From: Amblyomma americanum
Taxonomy: Eukaryota > Arthropoda > Arachnida > Ixodida > Ixodidae
Direction of reading: 5' to 3'
DNA length: 64,000 nt
Assembly: GCF_052857255.1 (NCBI RefSeq)
Contig: NC_135505.1
Span: 52,179,507-52,243,506 of the forward strand
The position numbers and the translations under genes were made by a program. Shown in pieces: positions 1 through 12,805 of this stretch (within the stretch, counting starts at the first letter, position 1; each line of letters opens with the position of its first letter). Under the pieces are notes generated by a model. That model was not told the origin of the DNA. It worked only from the letters and a program-made list of their open reading frames with translations, and searched no databases.

Positions 1-3000
1 GTCTAAAATTGTCTAGATCACTAAGACTCAGCGATAAGTGCTTACCGCTTATGCGCTCGTTTACTGATTTAGCCATTCATCAGCCTAGCGAGACGCGCAT
101 ATTTATTACCAAAGCAACAGCGAATTGTACCTAACTGCATTCTTCAAGATAGAATCAGGTTTGAACATTTGTGCGTTTGCGATGGGCATTGAAATAAAAT
201 GGTTTCGAAGTCACATGCATGAATTGTACAAGAAAGCTGCGCAGAAAGGAACGACAGGATTTATAATGTTGTAAGATCAGCGAGGGTTCTTATTATGCGG
301 GAACCGACATCGCACAGCAAACGTGCGCCTTCTAAATATTTGGTTTTGAATAAAAGGTGCCGCGTCTCCACTTAATCATGTCGAGAGAATTGGGTATACA
401 TTAAATAGGCTTATTCTTCTGGTACTAGGCGCAGATTTTAATGCATACTTAGCACATGCGACTCTGCAAACCAACCAAGAACAAGGTAACGCGGAAGCTA
501 AGGTGAATTTGCTCCTAACTTAGGGGCTTTCACATACAAGGTAGTCGTCGTGTTCCAGAACATGTTCTGCCTAGATGATCATAAGTTTTTTTTTTCTTCT
601 AGAACAAAGATTGGAGCTGTCTTTGGACCCAAAAATAAGTTCCTGCTTGTTCTCAAATTCTTCTCTGAGCATATTATATGAGCAAACAAGCCCACGTGTG
701 AGCGGTGTCTTAAAAGATGTTAACTTCTCTGTTTACGGCAATCATTGAAAAGGCGTATTAGACGTTCAAGCATTTGCTCCGCTTTAGAACAGATTACATC
801 ACTGGGATTATGCCATCTCAGGAGAGTTGTGAAATATTTCCAAGACTCATATTTATATATTACCCAGTTACGTATCGTTTGTTGAGACATCTGCAGAATG
901 TGTAAAAATAGATAAAAAAAACCAGTGAGATAACTTTTTGGCACACTCTTCAGGTGGTTTGACTTCTTGGGCACCCAACGTAGCCAATTTTGTTATGTGC
1001 TACAACTTTTAGCAACCTAACTTGTTTATATCGCGTTCATACTCCTTAAAAACACAACGCAGTTGAATCTGCGCCAGTGTTTATCGGCTACTCACTTGCA
1101 CTGATATTTTTTCACGCTTCAAAATCAGAGGATACAGAGGAACCCGATTGCCTGTCTATAAATTTGATTCCGCACTTAAGGACAGTATGGGCGGCGGAAG
1201 CGCAGCCGTTGTGAAGTCCGTACAAATTATGCTGTTACGATCTCAACATGTTAGCGCGTCCGTACGTATGCACGCGCTGCTAGAGCCCATAATTTAAATG
1301 TGTAATCAGTCGTTGCGTTTGGTTCCCACCAAAAACGACTGCGTTTTAAGCCATGGAAGCCAAGATTTAAAGTTGTGAACAAGGTCTGGCGGCTACAGTC
1401 GCTTGTGAAACTCTAGTGAAGGAGCTATTGTCGAGAGACATGGGCATACCTGCAATTTTCAGTTATTTTATGCACGTCTTGTACTTTGATATTTATCATG
1501 TGAACGAACTTCGGTACATTTTGGATATGGCTGACCTCTTTAAATTTTTCCACTGCGTTCGCCAGCCTCTACTAACTGCTTCAAATTGTCTACGGAACAA
1601 TAGTAACACCTGGGAATAAGCTGGAGGACAATAAATTGTGGTTAATCAACGCGCAGGTTCCTGGGGTTAATAACTTTCATAATGGCCAGCCAGTTCAAGA
1701 AACTGGTATCATAGGTTACATCGTCTTTAGGGCGTTTTGCTCAGTAATCGTAGAAACCGCTGCATCTTCTTTAGCAGTAGCCAGGGAGATATATACAGTT
1801 TCTAAGCTGTCGACAACATTCCTAAACAAGCTTATAGAAGGAAAAATATTGTGTGTAAAGCTCTGTAACGTTTAGCCGCAAGCACTGCAAAGGTAATAAA
1901 GAGGCGGCAGAAGTTTTCGTTCAGTTTCGCGTAGCGTGATCTAGGCGAGCTTAACAAAATCTTCTGGTCACGCCGCCGCAAACTTATTTCAAAACACGAC
2001 TCACCTTTTCAACGCAAATTCTGAAAATTACTTCAAGAATCTATTCGTCTGTGTTCACTTCCCGACTGCAAGTTGCCCTGGGTTGAACTACTGCAGTGAA
2101 ATGAAAGCTGACTGTTTTTATACACCAAATTAAGGGGAATATCTAGATGACTTCAGGCTCCTTAAAGACAATGTTGATGTCATTCTATTTTATCTCAAAG
2201 TGAAGCAGCTTATATCAAAATACATCTTCGCAAATAAAGTTACTAATGTCTCCCGGACATTTGTCTGCCTACAGACTGCATGCGGATTATTAAACAGCGC
2301 CCTTCTATTAGGTTATCTTCGTCACGTGGTTTAACTGCTTTTGCTAAGTTTCACAAAAAAATTCATTGTAGTTTTTATATTTCTCTGTTTTGCAGCATAC
2401 GTTATGTGTATCTGAAATTAATATTTTATGAGTTTTATTTTTCTTCCACAAGGGTAGAGAAATGTACTTTTATTTTATCATAAAGACAAAGGATTCTGCT
2501 TAGGAACGTTCGCCGCAGAGACTGTACTGCATGCCTAGAACAGATTTCTAAAGACCTGTTCGTTTTTTTTCTTTTCATGGTGTTTTACTTAGTGTCAAAC
2601 CGCCACTACTGCCACAAAGTGCTATAGGGAGGCACAGGCAATAAACTGCATGACAAGCACTTTTTTCCTTTCTTTTACAATGATAACTATTAGAGTGACG
2701 CTTGAGGAAATGAAAAGTCCGCCTGTCGTAAGCACCGCATGAAAAAAAAAACGTATCTTTTACAAGAAAGACATCGACGTCAAGACGAGAGGAGACAGAA
2801 GGCGAGTTGTCGCTTTTTCCCCCTGCTGTATATACGCACCAACTATTGCTGCTGGCAAAGGTAGCGCAACCGGCCAATATAACATTCCTCAAGATTCACC
2901 TTTACCGTGAGGAAGGTAACCTCTTTGCAATTTTAAGTCTTAAATTGACATGGTGGTGGCGCAATATTTTTCCAGACAACCGCATTTTCTGCCGCCTAGG

Positions 3001-3750
3001 ACATATTCCGCAACAGCTACCACGCATAGAAGTCTTACTTTAGGCAGAAATTCAGTGTACATGTTGCTAGCAGGCAACCGAGCATTCCTCGAGGAAACAA
3101 ATAGCGTCTGGTGGCTAATAAAACAAGGCGTTTTCGTTTTGTTCTTTCATAAGCAATATCACTTTAAAAAACTTCATTTTATAATATATGTATCTCTCTT
3201 CTGAAAACCTCATTTTTTTAATAGGCATGCCGACGCCGACATCATTTAGCTCTCGACTTCATCGTTTGCCCCCATCTCAACTGTACCACTTTGTCCGCGG
3301 CGCTCCTTAAAGGTCACTGATGCGCATTTCTCTGAAAGCATGCATTGTTCCACATTCCGTGCTCCTTGATCACAAGCTGTTTACTGGCGCTTTACCTCCT
3401 TGTTTAATGAGGTAGGCTACGTTAGCCATCCACCACTCGGGTGGATAATGGTCCAGCCATTATTTTCGCCTGTCTCTTCCTGTTCTTCCATTGATTTTTT
3501 ATTGCTCACATTTCTTCCTCTGTATCGTGTCACTGCTCACGCTTCGGCCAAGATTGTCGTTGGTGGCTTGACAGCGCACAAATTGGCTGGTTTTTGGAAA
3601 GTCTGCCGACTAAAACTTTCTCTCTAGATACTTGATGTCTTTCATGCTGCTATCAACTTTGGTCAACGATGTATGGAAGCAGTAGCCAATTTGTTTCTTT
3701 AGAAATGCCTTACATGCCTCTAGAGAGGCATTCAGGAATGGGGTAAAGAG

Positions 3751-3840
<90 letters not shown>

Positions 3841-5300
3841 CACTTTTTAGAAGAACAATACCAAAATTTAATTATCAGGGCTCACCCAAATACCAAGCAG
3901 AAAAAACCAAAAGATAATGAAACAAAATGAGTAAAGAATATGCAATCAAAAAGCTAACCGCAGCTAAAAACATGATTAACTAACCGGGCTCGATACACTA
4001 GCAACGAAGTTAATAACCGCATGGGAGATTCAAGGCAATAATGCCTGACCCATAGGCACAGACTTAAACGTGCTAGATGTTACTGATAACACGTTTGACT
4101 AGCCCATCATGACATGCATCGCGGTTGTGCTGCGAGGCAATGCAGTTTTGATGGACATTCCACAGGTGTATAACAAGTGGGAGCTGCGAAAAGCAAAAAG
4201 CATCAGTGCAGCCATAAATGCGTGTGTAGCCGAAATTATTGCGCAGTCTGGTTGACAACGGCCCTTGTAGGTTCGATAATGGTGGCCAAGTAGCGGGAAT
4301 TAATTGGCGAAACAGTGATAAAAAGGCTATGTCTGGAAGAATTCTTAACGGGTGGGTGAAAATATCAGCTTTATTCGGGCTATGCTTGACTGATAACTGT
4401 ATTTCCGTAATATAAAGCGACAAGCATTATTTTGGATTCGATTAAACGTTCCTCAAGAGGATTCTAAATGGAAGAAGCATAGTAAAGCTTGGATCTAACA
4501 AAACTTAATCCGCTTGTTTACCCACGTTGGCTATCGAACTTTGTAAAATGCGGCAAAGGAAACTAACGACCTTGAAGCATTAGCAGGAACGGTTTTGCGA
4601 TCAGACCGCGAGTGATTTGGTGTTAAGTAAACGCCCAAGCATTGATATTTAATGGTCTGGCCCAATAAGCTCTAATTAAAGTTGTTACAGAAGAACGAAT
4701 TTGATTATTTTTGAGGTAAAGACGTTAGTTTACCTTTGGGAGCGTTTAGGGTCATTAGCTATGTTTTACAGCATTCATTATTAATCTCCAGGCCATTTTG
4801 CAATGAAATGTGGTCGTTAGTGCTCTTTATTCAACTGTAAATGATGGAATCATTAGGAAATATTCGCTGCATGATGAGATGTAATTCGATATATCATTAA
4901 TCTATATTGACAAGAGTAGGAAACAAGGACAAATCCTTGCGGCACACCTGGCGTAACATCAGAAAGTGTAGACGAGTAGTTATCAACAACTGTGAGCGGC
5001 GGCCCTTAGAAAAGAAAATTATGGAGCCATGACAAAGTTAAAGAGTTGAATAAGGGCGAACAAAGCTTAGATATTAGGCGACATTAAGTCACTCAATCAA
5101 ATGCTTAGTGAAGATTGTTGGCTCGGCAACGCGTGTGATGGCACGCACTCATTCCCATCCTCTGCTCCTTCTGCAGCAAATTTCCTTATTTGCCCCGTGT
5201 ACTCGCTATCTTGGTTTATTAGTGTTGCCGAGACCACATTGCTGTCTTACTGTTGCTTAAGACCGCGCTCATATTATTTGTAGTCTTCTTACTATATACG
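1..5300. other. AT-rich non-coding DNA, no gene seen
   Basis: Only short, low-complexity or stop-flanked frames occur here and none carries a motif I recognise. The one clear structure is a TA tract near 3.8 kb. Old unrecognised transposon debris is likely but cannot be demonstrated by eye. Confidence 0.6.
3755..3832. repeat. (TA)n microsatellite
   Basis: About 78 bp of uninterrupted TA dinucleotide. A long tyrosine/isoleucine-alternating frame running through it is an artefact of the repeat. Confidence 0.97.
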
Positions 5301-5308
5301 GCGATATA

Positions 5309-5560
5309 GCCGCCGCGGTGGCTGAGTGGTTACGGCGCTCGGCTGCCGGCCCGAAAGACGCGGGTTCGATCCCGGCCGCGGCGGTCGAATTTCGATGAAG
5401 GCGAAATTGTAGAGGCCCGTGTACTGTGCGATGTCAGTGCACGTTAAAGAACCCCAGGTGGTCGAAATTTCCGAAGCCCTTCACTACAGCGTCTCCCATA
5501 GCCTGAGTCGCTTTGGTACGTTAACCACCCATAAACCATGAGCCATAAACCAAACATTAT
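5309..5560 (+). mobile_element. tRNA-derived SINE (Ruka-type), short-tail variant
   Basis: The tRNA-like head has an A-box-like stretch (TGGCTGAGTGGTTACGGCG from about 5319) and a B box GGTTCGATCCC at 5363-5373. These are the internal RNA polymerase III promoter boxes. A conserved body follows, with the blocks 'GTGCGATGTCAGTGCACG' and 'CCCCAGGTGGTCGAAATT'. The 3' part ('AGCCTGAGTCGCTTTGG', then 'CCATAAACC') differs from the copies at 31.0, 36.2 and 63.3 kb. Ruka is a known tRNA-derived SINE of ixodid ticks; the family assignment is from memory of its layout, not from alignment. The copy abuts the decayed CR1-like element downstream. Confidence 0.85.
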
Positions 5561-5689
5561 CTTTAAAATCACGTTCGTTGGCTCCAAAGCATTTAACCCG
5601 CCCGTTATCATCTGCTCCTGTGGCAGGCCTCGTGTCGCTGATGCTTCGTTTTCCATGCCCTCTCACGATGCGCTCCAGTCCATAACCAC

Positions 5690-6113
5690 CCCATATCCGC
5701 GCACACCTTTGCTTATATTTGGTGAGTTTAATTTCTTTCTCAGGTCGTATAATGACCATGCAACAATATTAAACAAGCATACTATAGAGAGGGAGATTTT
5801 CAACTCGTGCCTTACATTTGGTCTACCTCAGCTCGTCGCCAACCCGACAAGGCAGGATAATTCCTCCGCCGTCCTCGATCTCGCGCTCGCTACTCACCCT
5901 GACAGTATTTCAACGCTTAGACACCTATCAGGCTTGATTGATCACTCGGTAATCTACGGCACCTATCGCTGTCCCTTATTACCCCTTGAAAAAGTAACGA
6001 AAACATTATCGCTCTACGACAAAAGTGACTACGATACCATGAATAGCAACCTCGTTGAATTCCATAGCTTCTTCTTTTCAAACTTTTCAAATCGCTCTAT
6101 CGAGACTAACTAG
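5690..6113 (+). pseudogene. LINE apurinic-type endonuclease domain, C-terminal part
   Basis: The frame carries 'LLIFGEFNFF', a decayed version of the LLGDFNF motif of exo_endo_phos-type LINE endonucleases (catalytic Asp replaced by Glu). It is followed by a 'LPQLVANPTR' segment and 'LSGLIDHSVI', matching the family's SDH catalytic histidine block (here IDH). This enzyme nicks target DNA for target-primed reverse transcription. The N-terminal half is absent, and the frame terminates in a stop shortly after the DH motif. The assigned frame opens in the SINE tail upstream, so the annotated ATG at 5538 is not a real start. Confidence 0.75.
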
Positions 6114-6883
6114 TCTCTGTTCACTGATAAAATTCGCGTGCTCATCCGCACTTACATCTCAAATAAAACGTTCTCCAGCGGCTATCATTGCCATGTATCA
6201 AAGAAACGGCAAAAAGACTCTTCCAATCTGCAAAGAATTCTAACGACGCGCACGCATGCGAAATGTATCCGGCTGTCGAAAAAAACTTTCTTTCTCATGC
6301 AACACAAGCCAAAACATATTATTGCCGCGAATATTTGCAGTGTTTGTTCGTTTTTCAAATCTGCCGCCACATCACTTTATCGCTTTGTTTGCGACGCAAG
6401 ACGCGACTACATTTATATCGACTGATCGCAGCCAGGCAGAGCTGATTCTAAGTTGTTCCGAAATGCTCTAGTAACTTTGCACTCTTTATCTCGAAAGTTC
6501 GCCATCAGCTTTAAATTGAGCACGGCCGACAGTGGCCGGAATTCTGTTCGACGACCGCCGAGCACGCTTGTCGCTTCACCACCGCCGAGTGATTCAGTCC
6601 ATTTTGGGTGCAAGTCAGCCCAATAAACAGTTCTTTTAGAAGACCCTTTCGTCCGTCTTCATCGCTGCTTCGACTGCCGTCACCACTACGTGACATTATT
6701 CTCACCCACATTACCTGATATGCTTCACATCATTCCGAGGCAATTTTGAAAGGCCATAAACTCAAAAGCAACCCTGCCAATATCGCTATGCGACGAACAC
6801 GGTTCACCTATTCCACACACTGACTCCGCCAAAGCGTTCAATATACATTTTCATCCAGGTTCACCCACGAACCAGTAGACGAA

Positions 6884-7610
6884 ATGCTTGACTACCCTTA
6901 TTTTTATTATCCTTATATGCCGGAAATACGTTTTGACCCTAACGGGATAATTGCGTTAATCGATTCCATGAAACTAACTTCATCAGGTGGTATGGATGAA
7001 ATTAACCCAAAACTTCTCAAGGATACTAAATGTTGTAGCCGTTCTTCTTTGTCATATCTTCCAGCAATCACTCGAGTCCGGTATTGTACCTCCGACCTGG
7101 AAAGTGGGGAAAATTATCCCAATCCACCAGAAAGGCTCTCCATCATCTACTAAGAAGTACTGTCCCATCTCCCTCACTAGCGTTCTCTCTAAATTAATCG
7201 AGCACGTAATTTACTCACACATCATGACCTTCTTTGCTCGCTGTCCACTTTTTTCATCCTTCTCAACACGGATTCCTGAAAAACCTATCCTGCTCTACCC
7301 AACTGGCTCTCTTTACTCATGACATCAGTTCTAGTATGGGCACAAACACACACGTGGACGTTCTTTTCTTAGAAATTGAAAAAGTGTTCAACAAAGTTTC
7401 CCAAGAACGCATCTTTAAATATTTAAACTTCCACACCTATACCTGAAATCACTAGTATATGATTGGCTGCGAAATTTTTTGACTAACCGAAACTTTATAT
7501 GGGCTAATAATTGTGCATCTTCCATCTCCCCTGTTACCTCAGGCTTTCCACAAGGCACGGTTTTATGGCCTATGTTATTCTTAATTTAGATTAATGACCT
7601 CGCAAGTAAT
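6884..7610 (+). pseudogene. LINE reverse transcriptase fragments
   Basis: Three overlapping frames give successive RT blocks: 'SSGGMDEINPKLLK' (RT entry motif), 'PPTWKVGKIIPIHQKG' plus 'CPISLTSVLSKLIEHVI' (RT block 2), 'QHGFLKNLSCSTQL' then 'VDVLFLEIEKVFNKV' (the usual D..KAFD block with the catalytic Asp replaced), and 'GFPQGTVLWPMLFLI' (block 4). Each step needs a frame change. The order and wording match the CR1/Jockey group. The YADD block is not recognisable. Confidence 0.8.
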
Positions 7611-7748
7611 CTGTCTCACCCCCGTTCGTTTGTTCCCCTACGACTGCGTCATTCACCGGAGCATCAGTAATAATAACAGAGACATCATCTGCAACGCGAA
7701 ATAACACTTTTAGAAGAGTAGTGCGCAAACTGGCTAATGTCCTTAAAC

Positions 7749-7868
7749 ATTAATAAAAAAACTCTAATATCACTTCATCGTCGTCAATCGTGCCCTGCTC
7801 TTAACTACATTAATAAAACAACTCTAATATCTTTTCATCGTTGTCAATCGTGCCCTGCAATTAACTAC
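7749..7868 (+). repeat. 60-bp tandem duplication inside the dead LINE
   Basis: Two adjacent copies of exactly 60 bp (7749-7808 and 7809-7868) differ at only a few positions. The length keeps the reading frame, so 20 residues are simply repeated in the local open frame. It lies between the RT core and the post-RT region. Confidence 0.9.
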
Positions 7869-7869
7869 A

Positions 7870-8280
7870 TCCTTCCTGGTTTCATGATATCCCGCGCATC
7901 TTTGTATGAATATTTAGGAATCAGCCTAACACGGGAATTCTCTTCGACCAGCGACATAATGAACAGAACCAACGAAGCTAACCGTATTCTGCGTTCTCTA
8001 AACCATAACTTGTGTCTAGCACCTGCTCCCGTAAAACTCTCCGCCTATTGAACTCTTGTCCGTCCTAAACTGTAATATTCATGCTCAATCTGGAACCTCC
8101 AACAAATTAACCTAACCAAAACCCTTGAGTCCGTTCAAAGCCACGCGGTAAGATTCGTAGATTCCGATTTTTCATGTCATACGGAGGCAACAGCATTTAA
8201 AAGAAAAGCAAACCTGCCCAGCCTTGAATCCTATTGGAAACTAACCAGACTCTGCCTTTTCCGCAGGTTTTATCATTCCC
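7870..8280 (+). pseudogene. LINE post-RT (thumb) region
   Basis: The frame reads 'YEYLGISLTREFSSTSDI', typical of the YLGV/I block that follows RT in CR1-type LINEs. A 'TLVRPKL' block then appears across a stop, followed by 'LESVQSHAVRFV', matching the 'LE.VQ..A.RFI' signature. Stops interrupt it. Confidence 0.75.
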
Positions 8281-8289
8281 TTTTGAGAC

Positions 8290-9370
8290 ATTGCGTTATC
8301 ACCCCTGCACACCGCCTATCACTTCGCATCAGTCATCAATGCCTAGTTCTAGCACGTTATAATTTCCGGCTGTTGCTTCCATTATCATCGTGACGACAAG
8401 TAGTGGAGTCTTAATTTCTTTCTCGCTTTTTAATCCCCGAAGAAAAAAATGCACGCTTCGCCTGCCGAGTGGTGTAAACAAGGAGCCATTAAAACGCGAA
8501 GACCCGTGCAGATATGTTGGAACAACCATTTATATTCTTCTAACCTTCATCTATCTCACCACAGTCAGAAGTCCCAGCAGTAAAACGGATACTGAAACAA
8601 AATGTGAATAAAAGCTAAGAAAACAATAATTGCGATCATGACGGCATATAGTTGTCACTGCATACTTCTTAGGATATGGTTTTATTTCGACGCTGGTGAA
8701 AGCACTATAGCCTCTGTGTCATACTCCCAGTGCAGAGTCAGGGTAGCTGACGACGGCTTTCTTGTTTGTTTTTTCATGTGCCTTCTCACAGCCGTGTAAC
8801 ACGAAACCTCCTTCAGCTGTTTAGAGCATACGCTCTACCAGCCACAAGTGCGACTCTGAGTATGAAGGTTTGATTATGGTGAAAAAAACAACGGCTTATG
8901 GCTGCATGCTTTCACCGCAAAGCCAGGACTAACAACCTAAGGCAGCACGCGTGCCCGGGCGGTCGGTGTCAGCAACATATTAATCTTTACTCTCCCATAC
9001 TGAACGTACAATGAGATCAACAGCAACAGGCGTTAAGGATATAGATTGAGGCATTGAGTTGTGTCATGAAGGAATTATTAACTTCTTTATCGAAGCGTCA
9101 TTAGATCGTTGATTGCTTCATTTTCCCTCATGTGATTCGTTAGTGCATACGTAACATGAACTGCAGCTTCGGGCTGTTCAATTCTTCAACCGCTTTCCGT
9201 GAGCAAACGCGAACGCGAGCGCACCAGTAATTATTTTCTGCATCAAAATATGTTGAAATAAGCGCTGCACGGATTAAAGGAACACGAGTGCCCTGAACTG
9301 CTTCATTTAAATAAACATTCCAGTGAGATATGTTTTGTAGCGATAGCTATATGTTCCACTAGCATTTCGA
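8290..9370. other. Non-coding, nothing recognised
   Basis: No motif-bearing frame, long repeat or RNA gene was seen. Confidence 0.5.
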
Positions 9371-9620
9371 GCCTTCAGTGTGGCTGCGCCGTGGCCACCA
9401 TGTCGGCGTCGTGGCTGGTCTCGTGGGTGTTCAAATAGCCCGGAGCAGCTCCCGGGGGTGCGGCGCGCCGGGGAAACCGAGTGGGGCGCAGTGGAGAGGG
9501 AAAGTGGATGGCGATAGAGTGAATCCACGTCCAGGGAAGAAGATTAATAAGGAACGCTCAGCGAAACGAAACGGCGAAAGCGTAGTTCTGCGATTCGACT
9601 GAGCGAGTTCCACTCGGCCA
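9370..9620. other. GC- and CpG-rich patch
   Basis: The patch is markedly richer in GC and CpG than its neighbours. It holds an ATG in a strong translation-start context (GGCCACCATGT, ATG at about 9399) followed by only a dozen codons. It could be a CpG-rich regulatory patch, a first exon, or part of a repeat. There is no further support. Confidence 0.25.
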
Positions 9621-11160
9621 GCTGTAGGTATTGCGTCACTTAAGGTTGAACCAGAGCTAAACCACCGCCATTTTTAAGCTAATATTAGACACGAATCTTC
9701 ACGCGTAATAAAACTTAAGTTCTTCGAATGTTCCTTATTTTTCAACACAGATATCATATTCAAGACAGGTTAAATACAGGGATCAGGACAGAAAATTTGC
9801 GTGCTGGCTTACAACGTTCGAATCGTGTCTTAAATAACGACAATAAATTCGGAAGGTAATAAATTGTATTTCACTTTCTGTCCTTCAGAACATGCGCGGA
9901 TTCGCGAATCCTGGGTACTTCCTTGGTAATTTGTTTGTACGGGAAATGCGCCGAAAACCCTTCGCCGCCTCTGTTCAAACCACGTCTGGTCTTCACTGTT
10001 TGGGTTTTCTTGAGAAGACAAACGCAACTTTGTGCGGGTTTAGTTGCCAAGAATTCTCAACGCGGCGGCGCTTATTGCACAATCTTTTAAATGTTGTCCT
10101 AAAACTAAAGTGCCTTTCATTTATGTGTAAGCTGGCCAAGACGGCTGCGCTTTCATTGCTAAAGCTGCTTTCTCCACGCGAATACCAGGATAACATGCCT
10201 AAGGCGCTGCAAAACAGAACCGTCAATAGGAAGTACACTGCATCTCTCGCTATCAATGCTCCCGTTACCTCCTTTGCCGAAAGACGTTTGAGCATCCGCT
10301 ACGGTATTCAAAATTCCGTCTTGCTTGTTCTCGCGTAGTTCACTCTTCTAGTACCCTCTCCGCTGTCGCTGCTTGGGCTGGGTTTTGTCGTAATCAGTAG
10401 CCGAACTACATCCTCTGCACAGCAAAGGACTTGCCTCCAATTAACCGTGTGGTGAGGCAGCATTTCTTTTCCATGCAGAGTTTACATGCTACTCCGCCCA
10501 CCTTACTCTCCGTCACCCCTTCCTACCTTCGCCTTCTTTCCAAGCAAACCCTTCTCTCCAGGGCGCCTGGCAACGAGAGACGATTTCTCCATTACTCCTT
10601 AGTCTGTGTTTACTCTATCAATGTAGTCAAAGAGTTAAATTTGGATAGATCGGGGATAAATGTCCCTTCTATAATTATATTAGCTGATGGCATTGCCTGC
10701 TAAGTAAATGAGGGGCCAAACATAACAGAGTATGTTAACAGGAAAATCTGAGCGGTGGGACTGCAATAAGAACATTTAGCTCATCTCTATATCAAGCAGT
10801 ATGACGGTAAAATCGCTCAGGCCAAACGGTCTGTCTGCAAATTACAGTACTATTGCCGTTGAAGGGTCTGCAAGTGAACCTTACGCTCCGGTGTCGCTGA
10901 CTTCCTTCACCATGGACAGAAGGTGTCTGCTACACTACAGGGCAAATAAATAATATGCAGAAAACTAATGCAATGTTCAACACTTTGGGAAGGAACCGAG
11001 AGCTCAGCATAGGTGGCAAGCTACTGGAGAGCGCAAGTGTGCACATAGACCGTGTGCACGTAGAGACCACGGATTTGGACCATAAGAGAAAAACAGCTAG
11101 CCCAATAAGAAAGCATTGAACACAAGTTTCGAGCCGTGCAGCGAGTTGTGGCTGCACTAC
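9620..11160. other. Non-coding, nothing recognised
   Basis: A 148-codon open frame at 9892-10338 has no recognisable domain, signal sequence or homologous motif, and an overlapping antisense frame is of similar length. I treat it as chance. Confidence 0.5.
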
Positions 11161-11177
11161 CTGCAATGGCTAGCTGC

Positions 11178-12805
11178 GCTCACAGGCTGCGCTGGCTGGC
11201 TGGCTGGCTGCGCTGGCTGGCTGTGCTGGCTGGCTGGCTTCCTGGCTGGCTACGCTTGCTGTCTGCCTGGCTGCGCTTGCTGTCTGCCTGGCTGCGCAGG
11301 CTGGCTGGCTCGCTGACTGCGCTGGCTGGCTGGCTGGCTGGCTGGTTGGCTGGCTGTCTGGCTGGCTGGCTGCGCTGGCTGGCTGGCTTACTGGCTACGC
11401 TGGCTGGCTGGCTGACTGACTGTCTAGCTGGCGGCGCTGGCTGTCTGGCTGGCTGTGCTGGCTGCGCTGGCTGGCTGGATGGCTGTCTGTCTGGCTGTGC
11501 TGGCTGCGCTGACTGCGCTAGCTGGCTGGCTCTCTGGCTGGCTGTGCTGGCAGGCTGGCTCGCTGTCTGTGTGGCTGCGCTGGCTTTGCTGGCTGGCTGG
11601 CTATCTGTCTGGCTGCGCTGGCGGGCTGGCTGGCTTTTTGACTGGCTGGCTGCGCTAACTCGCTGCGCTGGCTGGGCTGGCTGGCTGGCCGGGCTGGCTG
11701 TGCTGGCTGAGCTGGCTAAGCTGGATGGGCTGATGGGCTGGCTGAGCTGGAAGGGCTGATGGGCGGGCTGGCTGGGCTGGCTGGCTGTGCTGGGTGGCTG
11801 TGCTGGCTGGCTGCGCTAACTGGCTGGGTGTGCGGCCGGCCAAGCGGGCAGGCAATCAGCCACAATATAAGCCTGGCAATAAGCCAGGCAGGCAGGCAGC
11901 CACGCAGACAGGCACCGACGCAGGCAGGCAGGGCAGCCAGGCAAGGCAGCCAGCCAGCCAGCCATCCATCCAGGCAAGGCAAGGCAAGGCAGCCAGCCAG
12001 CCAGCCAGCCAGAGCCAGCCAGGCAGGCAGGCAGGCAGGCAGGCAAGCAGGCAAGGCCGCCAGCCAGCCAACCAGTCAGCCAGGAAAGGCAGCCAGACAT
12101 CATGCTAGGCAAGGCAGCCAGCCATCCAGCCAGGCAAGGCAGCAAGGCAGCCAGCCAGCCAGTAAAGACGGCCAGCCAGCCAGCCAGCCAGGTAAGGCAG
12201 CCAGCCAGCCAGACAAGGCAGGCAGCCATCCAGCCAGGCAATGCAGCCAGCCAGCCAGACAAGGCAGGCAGCCAGCAAGACAGCCAGTCAAGGCAACCAG
12301 CCAGACATCCAGGCAAGGCAGCCAGCTAGCCAGGCAGGCAAGGCAGTCAGCCAGCCAGCCAGGCAGTCAGGCAAGGCAGCCAGGCTAAGGCAGCCAGCCA
12401 TCCAGCCAGCCAGGGAGGCAGGGAAAGCCAAGGCAGGGCAGGGCAAGGCAAGGCAGGGCAAGACAGCGCAAGGCAGCGCAAGGCAGGGCAAGGCAGGGAA
12501 ATGCAGGGCAAGAGAGGGCAGGCCAGGCCAAGGCTGGGCAAGGCCGGGCAAGAGAAGGCAAGGCAAGGCAGGGCAAAGCAGAGCGAGGCAGAGCAATACA
12601 GGGCAATGCAGGGCGTCAGGCGAGGCCAGGGCAGGGCAATGCCAGGGCAAGGCAATGTCAGGGCCAGGCCAAGTCAGGCGAGGCAGGGCAGGCCAGGTCT
12701 AGCCGGGCCAGGTCTGGTCCAGGCCAGGCCAGGGCCAGGGCCAGGGCCAGCGCCAGGGCCAGGGCCAGGGCAGGGCCAGGGCACGGCCAGGCCAGGCAGC
12801 CAGTC
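11178..12805. repeat. Large CTGG/CCAG degenerate satellite with strand switch
   Basis: From about 11178 to 11830 the plus strand is a degenerate array of GGCT/CTGG with TGCGCTGG variants. From about 11845 to 12420 it is the complementary type (CCAG, CAGG, GGCAAGGCAG). From 12420 to 12805 it becomes GGGCAAGGCA and then GGCCAGGGCCA. The switch occurs at a GGCCGGCC palindrome (11834-11841). All long Trp/Leu/Ala/Gly- or Gln/Ala/Ser/Lys-rich frames here are repeat artefacts. Confidence 0.95.

Larger units (their letters stand above)
5560..8290 (+). mobile_element. Decayed CR1-like non-LTR retrotransposon (LINE)
   Basis: Scattered fragments in the right order and on one strand outline ORF2 of a CR1/Jockey-group LINE: endonuclease (5.69-6.06 kb), then RT (6.9-7.6 kb), then the post-RT region (7.87-8.27 kb). 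No frame is intact and stops and frameshifts are frequent. About 0.8 kb between endonuclease and RT is unreadable. No ORF1 is seen and the 5' end is replaced by the SINE. The element is old and certainly inactive. Confidence 0.8.

Noticed and set aside
3610..3843. Tyr/Ile-repeat frame
   Set aside because: Translation of the (TA)n tract.
5309..5380. Possible tRNA gene (A and B boxes)
   Set aside because: The tRNA-like head is followed by the conserved SINE body, and the same head occurs in several copies; it is a SINE, not a tRNA gene.
9892..10338. 148-codon plus frame
   Set aside because: No motif, no signal peptide, no codon evidence, and an overlapping antisense frame of 100 codons. Treated as chance.
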